Assembly (NCBI GenBank): GCA_905221115.1
Contig: CAJNBX010000005.1
Location: 69,544-133,543 of the forward strand
DNA length: 64,000 nucleotides
Direction of reading: 5' to 3'
Source: a bacterium
Lineage (GTDB): Bacteria; Bacillota; Bacilli; Lactobacillales; Streptococcaceae
A program made the position numbers and the translations under genes. Positions 61,452 through 64,000 of this stretch are shown here, piece by piece (the stretch's first letter is position 1; every line of letters begins with the position of its first letter). Under the pieces are notes generated by a model. That model was not told the DNA's origin, ran no database searches, and saw only the letters and a list, made by a program, of their open reading frames with translations.

Positions 61452-62207
61452 ATGCCTACTATTCTCATTACCGGAGCTAGCGGTGGTCTAGCCCAAGAAA
61501 TGGTCAAACTTTTGCCAGAAGACCAGCTCATCTTGCTTGGTCGAGATAGGGAAAAATTAGCTCAACTCTACGGAAATCATCCCCATGCAGAATTGATTGA
61601 AATAGACATTACCGATGATTCAGCCTTAGACACTCTGGTAGCAGACCTTCATCTCCGCTATGGCGAGATTGATGTTTTGATAAACAACGCTGGTTACGGG
61701 ATCTTTGAGGAATTTGACCAGATTTCCGACCAAGATATTCACCAGATGTTTGAGGTAAATACCTTTGCCCTGATGAATCTATCTCGACGTCTTGCAGCTC
61801 GAATGAAGGAAAGTCGAAAAGGCCATATCATCAATATCGTCAGTATGGCAGGTCTAATAGCTACTGGCAAGTCTAGTCTTTACTCAGCGACCAAGTTTGC
61901 AGCCATTGGTTTTTCAAATGCTCTGCGCCTAGAACTTATGTCCTATGGTGTTTATGTAACGACGGTCAATCCAGGACCAATCCGCACAGGATTTTTCGAC
62001 CAAGCCGACCCAGATGGAACCTATCTCAAATCTGTTGACCGTTTCCTGCTAGAACCAGATACAGTGGCTAAAAAGATTGTCAAGATTATAGGAAAAAATA
62101 AACGGGAACTCAATCTCCCGATTTTGTTGAACCTAGCTCATAAGTTTTATACTCTCTTTCCTAAGCTAGCTGATAAGTTGGCAGGGGAAACTTTTAATTA
62201 TAAGTAA
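61452..62207 (+). CDS. Short-chain dehydrogenase/reductase
   Basis: 251 residues. The Rossmann GASGGLA motif at the N-terminus binds NAD(P), NNAGYGIF follows, and the catalytic Ser-Tyr-Lys appears as IVSMAGLIA and SSLYSATKFA. It is a classical SDR of the DltE/YqjQ-like group; substrate unknown. RBS AAAGGA. It is the last gene of the miaA run and converges on the LysR gene at a shared terminator. Confidence 0.9.
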   Translation: MPTILITGASGGLAQEMVKLLPEDQLILLGRDREKLAQLYGNHPHAELIEIDITDDSALDTLVADLHLRYGEIDVLINNAGYGIFEEFDQISDQDIHQMFEVNTFALMNLSRRLAARMKESRKGHIINIVSMAGLIATGKSSLYSATKFAAIGFSNALRLELMSYGVYVTTVNPGPIRTGFFDQADPDGTYLKSVDRFLLEPDTVAKKIVKIIGKNKRELNLPILLNLAHKFYTLFPKLADKLAGETFNYK

Positions 62208-62208
62208 A

Positions 62209-62252
62209 AAGAACCAATGTGCAGGTTGTTGCTAGCCTACATATTGGTTCTT
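62209..62252. terminator. Bidirectional terminator between the SDR and LysR genes
   Basis: AAGAACCAAT (62209-62218) pairs with ATTGGTTCTT (62243-62252), with additional pairing inside. A's on the left give a U run for the leftward transcript. Confidence 0.8.
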
Positions 62253-62260
62253 ATCATTTC

Positions 62261-63169
62261 TCAACTATCAAACTGGACTTCTTCTAGGAGATAGTCGATA
62301 AAGCGTTCACCCATCTTAGATAGGCTGGTTTTTTCATGCTGGATATAGACCAGTTCAATTGGATCATCAATATCAAGTGGGATAGAAACGATATTGTCTC
62401 CGTTGAGGTTGCTGTTCAAAATTCCTGTTGCGATCGTGTATCCGTCCAGACCAATCAAGAGATTAAAGAGGGTAGCACGGTCGCTGACTACGATAGATTT
62501 TTTGTGGTATTCCTGCGAGAGAATCTCTTCAGAGAAGTAGAAGGAGTTGTGCGTCCCTTGGTCATAGCTGAGGTAGGGGAAGTTTTCCAAATCAGACAGT
62601 TTGACCTTGTCTTTCTTTGCCAGAGGGTTGGTCTTGCTGACAAAGATATGGGGCTGAGCGGTAAAAAGATGGTGAGCCAGCAGGTGGTTGTCATCCAGCA
62701 TTTTGGTTAAAACATCACGGTTGTAGCTGTTAAAAAATAGGACACCGACCTCACTACGGAAGTTCTTGACGTCGTCGATAATCTCCCAAGTACGAGTTTC
62801 ACGAAGGAAGAGCTCGTATTTCTCCATATCACTTTTCTTGAGTAGAGAAACAAAGGCATTGACTACAAAGGCATAGTGCTGGGAGGAAACGCTAAAGAGT
62901 TCGCGGTGGGCGACAGGATTTTTATAGCGTTCTTCCAAAAGCTGGGTCTGCTCGACAACCTGACGGGCATAAGAGAGGAACTCCATCCCATCACGAGTCA
63001 AGGTGATCCCCTTGGGATTGCGGATAAAGATTTCAATGCCCATTTCATTCTCCAAATCTCTTACTGCATTGGAAAGACTCGGCTGGGTGATAAAGAGTTG
63101 CTTAGCTGCCTCATTCATGGAGCCAGTTTCGACGATTTTGATAATATAATGTAATTGTTGAATTCTCAT
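62261..63169 (-). CDS. LysR family transcriptional regulator
   Basis: 302 residues from the ATG at 63169 (complement). The frame stays open 46 codons further, but that extension is not LysR-like and crosses the promoter. The N-terminal winged helix (MRIQQLHYIIKIVETGSMNEAAK, here split: QQLHYIIKIVETG and QPSLSNAVRDLE) and the periplasmic-binding-like effector domain are typical. Only 6 nt separate the -10 box from the ATG, so the mRNA should be leaderless. Divergent from yqgQ; it may regulate that pair or itself. Confidence 0.93.
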   Translation of the reverse strand: MRIQQLHYIIKIVETGSMNEAAKQLFITQPSLSNAVRDLENEMGIEIFIRNPKGITLTRDGMEFLSYARQVVEQTQLLEERYKNPVAHRELFSVSSQHYAFVVNAFVSLLKKSDMEKYELFLRETRTWEIIDDVKNFRSEVGVLFFNSYNRDVLTKMLDDNHLLAHHLFTAQPHIFVSKTNPLAKKDKVKLSDLENFPYLSYDQGTHNSFYFSEEILSQEYHKKSIVVSDRATLFNLLIGLDGYTIATGILNSNLNGDNIVSIPLDIDDPIELVYIQHEKTSLSKMGERFIDYLLEEVQFDS

Positions 63170-63175
63170 GTTTTT

Positions 63176-63205
63176 ATTGTACCACACTTGCGTCAGAATC
63201 GCCAA
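63176..63205 (-). promoter_or_regulatory. Promoter of the LysR gene (predicted leaderless)
   Basis: On the minus strand, TTGGCG (63205-63200), 18 bp, TGgTACAAT (-10 at 63181-63176), then 6 nt to the ATG. Confidence 0.75.
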
Positions 63206-63244
63206 AGAAGATAGGAAAATCAGGAGCATTGTGTGGGTCTCTTC

Positions 63245-63273
63245 TTGAAAAAAACACAAAATTTTGCTAGAAT
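63245..63273 (+). promoter_or_regulatory. Promoter of yqgQ-rhodanese (predicted leaderless)
   Basis: TTGAAA (63245-63250), 17-bp spacer, TGcTAGAAT (-10 at 63268-63273), then 7 nt to the ATG at 63281. Confidence 0.75.
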
Positions 63274-63280
63274 GAGTCTT

Positions 63281-63502
63281 ATGAAAACATTCTATGATGT
63301 GCAGCAATTCCTCAAACGATTTGGTATTATTGTTTACATGGGAAAACGCTTATATGATATTGAGCTGATGAAGCTGGAACTCTCTCGGATTTACGATGCA
63401 GGATTGATGGATAAATTAGACTATCTAGAGGCAGAAGCGGTTCTTCGCAGAGAGCACAAGGTAGAATTGGATTATATTGAGAAAAATGGAGAAAAGAACT
63501 AA
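63281..63502 (+). CDS. yqgQ: YqgQ (DUF910) family small protein
   Basis: 73 residues from the ATG at 63281; upstream in-frame starts lie in the promoter. It begins MKTFYDVQQFLKRFGIIVYM and contains GKRLYDIELMKLELSRIYDAGL, the compact three-helix YqgQ fold thought to bind single-stranded nucleic acid. The stop codon overlaps the next start by 1 nt. In Bacillus yqgQ sits beside glcK; here it is with a rhodanese. Function unknown. Confidence 0.88.
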   Translation: MKTFYDVQQFLKRFGIIVYMGKRLYDIELMKLELSRIYDAGLMDKLDYLEAEAVLRREHKVELDYIEKNGEKN

Positions 63503-63885
63503 TGGTTACTTGGATTTTGTGGGCACTTATACTAGCAATGTTGGCGTGGATGGGCTTTAACTATCTTCGTATTCGCCGTGCGGCTAAAATTGTGGACAAT
63601 GAGGAGTTTGAAGCCTTGATTCGTACAGGTCAATTGATTGATTTGCGTGATCCAGCAGAATTTCACAGAAAACATATCCTTGGGGCCCGCAATATTCCTT
63701 CAAGTCAGTTGAAGACTAGTCTTGCAGCTCTTCGTAAGGATAAACCTGTCCTTCTTTATGAAAACCAACGTGCGCAACGTGTCACAAATGCGGCCCTTTA
63801 CTTGAAAAAACAAGGTTTTTCTGAGATTTATATCCTTTCTTATGGTTTGGATTCTTGGAAAGGGAAAGTCAAAGTTGAGAAATAA
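63502..63885 (+). CDS. Membrane-anchored rhodanese-like domain protein
   Basis: 127 residues. An N-terminal membrane segment (about 3-22, WILWALILAMLAWMGFNYL) precedes a rhodanese fold (LIDLRDPAEFHRKHILGARNIPS). At the position of the usual catalytic Cys the loop reads LLYENQRAQR, with no Cys, so it is probably an inactive binding domain. It overlaps yqgQ by 1 nt and is co-expressed with it. Confidence 0.88.
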   Translation: MVTWILWALILAMLAWMGFNYLRIRRAAKIVDNEEFEALIRTGQLIDLRDPAEFHRKHILGARNIPSSQLKTSLAALRKDKPVLLYENQRAQRVTNAALYLKKQGFSEIYILSYGLDSWKGKVKVEK

Positions 63886-63949
63886 GAAAACGAGCTTGGA
63901 TGTTTCGAGTCCACTGAAAAAATAGGTCTCTTACTTTTAATGAAATGAA

Positions 63950-63992
63950 AACCGAGGAATCTCTCGTTAATTTGAGCGAATTCCTCGGTTAT
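63950..63992 (+). terminator. Terminator after the rhodanese gene
   Basis: A perfect 11-bp stem, AACCGAGGAAT (63950-63960) with ATTCCTCGGTT (63980-63990), then ATTTTG. The sequence between 63886 and the hairpin has no gene. Confidence 0.75.
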
Positions 63993-64000
63993 TTTGTATT

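Noticed and set aside
63170..63307. Longer LysR protein starting upstream
   Set aside because: The extra 46 codons cover the promoter and are unlike any LysR N-terminus; the helix-turn-helix begins right after the ATG at 63169.

Overview
The window comes from a low-GC Gram-positive coccus of the Streptococcus mitis group (S. mitis / S. oralis / S. pneumoniae relatives). The evidence is four BOX elements, a choline-binding-repeat protein, a ZmpB-type M26 metalloprotease, an AliB-type peptide-binding lipoprotein, L-lysine-type MurE, YSIRK and LPXTG surface signals, and extended -10 (TGnTATAAT) promoters throughout. Gene content is mostly core. As far as I recall the pneumococcal gene order, three blocks that are separate there lie side by side here: rpsF to greA, pncB-nadE, and ccdA to the LysR gene.

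Layout. 1-7.4 kb: 3' part of a giant LPXTG adhesin with CshA-type fibril repeats, mucin-binding-like modules and five 50-residue repeats. 7.5-8.7 kb: rpsF-ssb-rpsR, ending in an array of terminator hairpins. 8.8-15 kb: acetyltransferase, HAD/cyclophilin fusion, S1 protein, N6-methyltransferase with a GIY-YIG protein, pyrophosphatase, small uncharacterised genes and a CsbD protein. 14.9-18.1 kb: divergent murE and murJ. 18.3-23.7 kb: aliB, an unknown gene, then metB-patB behind a MET-box. 23.8-32.3 kb: SNF2 helicase, an unknown gene, murC, two acetyltransferases, mltG and greA. 32.3-40.3 kb (more accessory): amino-acid permease, acetyltransferases, a HAD gene remnant, an XRE regulator with two membrane proteins, pncB-nadE, a second hairpin array and an Rpn-type nuclease followed by a fragment of itself. 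40.5-46.1 kb: ccdA-etrx1-msrAB (surface redox repair), the two-component pair zmpRS and a DUF436 protein. 46.1-57.6 kb: zmpB, pabBC fusion, hydrolase, choline-binding protein, glucokinase, thyA and a 56-residue DUF3042 protein on the minus strand. 57.7-64 kb: miaA-hflX-unknown-rnz-SDR, a convergent LysR gene, and a divergent YqgQ-rhodanese pair.

Themes. Cell-wall synthesis and surface biology recur (murE, murJ, murC, mltG, the adhesin, ZmpB, the choline-binding protein and the thiol/methionine-sulfoxide repair lipoproteins). Sulfur amino-acid metabolism (metB-patB) has a clear regulatory site.

The most interesting structural observations are these. At least five genes have an extended -10 promoter placed so that transcription should begin at or within a base of the start codon (leaderless mRNAs). 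A degenerate unit of about 50 bp (terminator hairpin plus conserved spacer) is repeated at two unrelated loci. A 27-bp translational-coupling junction is exactly duplicated in the XRE operon. A BOX element supplies the stop codon of a GIY-YIG gene. The choline-binding protein has an ATA where its Shine-Dalgarno-positioned start codon should be. I see no CRISPR array, rRNA, tRNA, prophage or intact insertion sequence.
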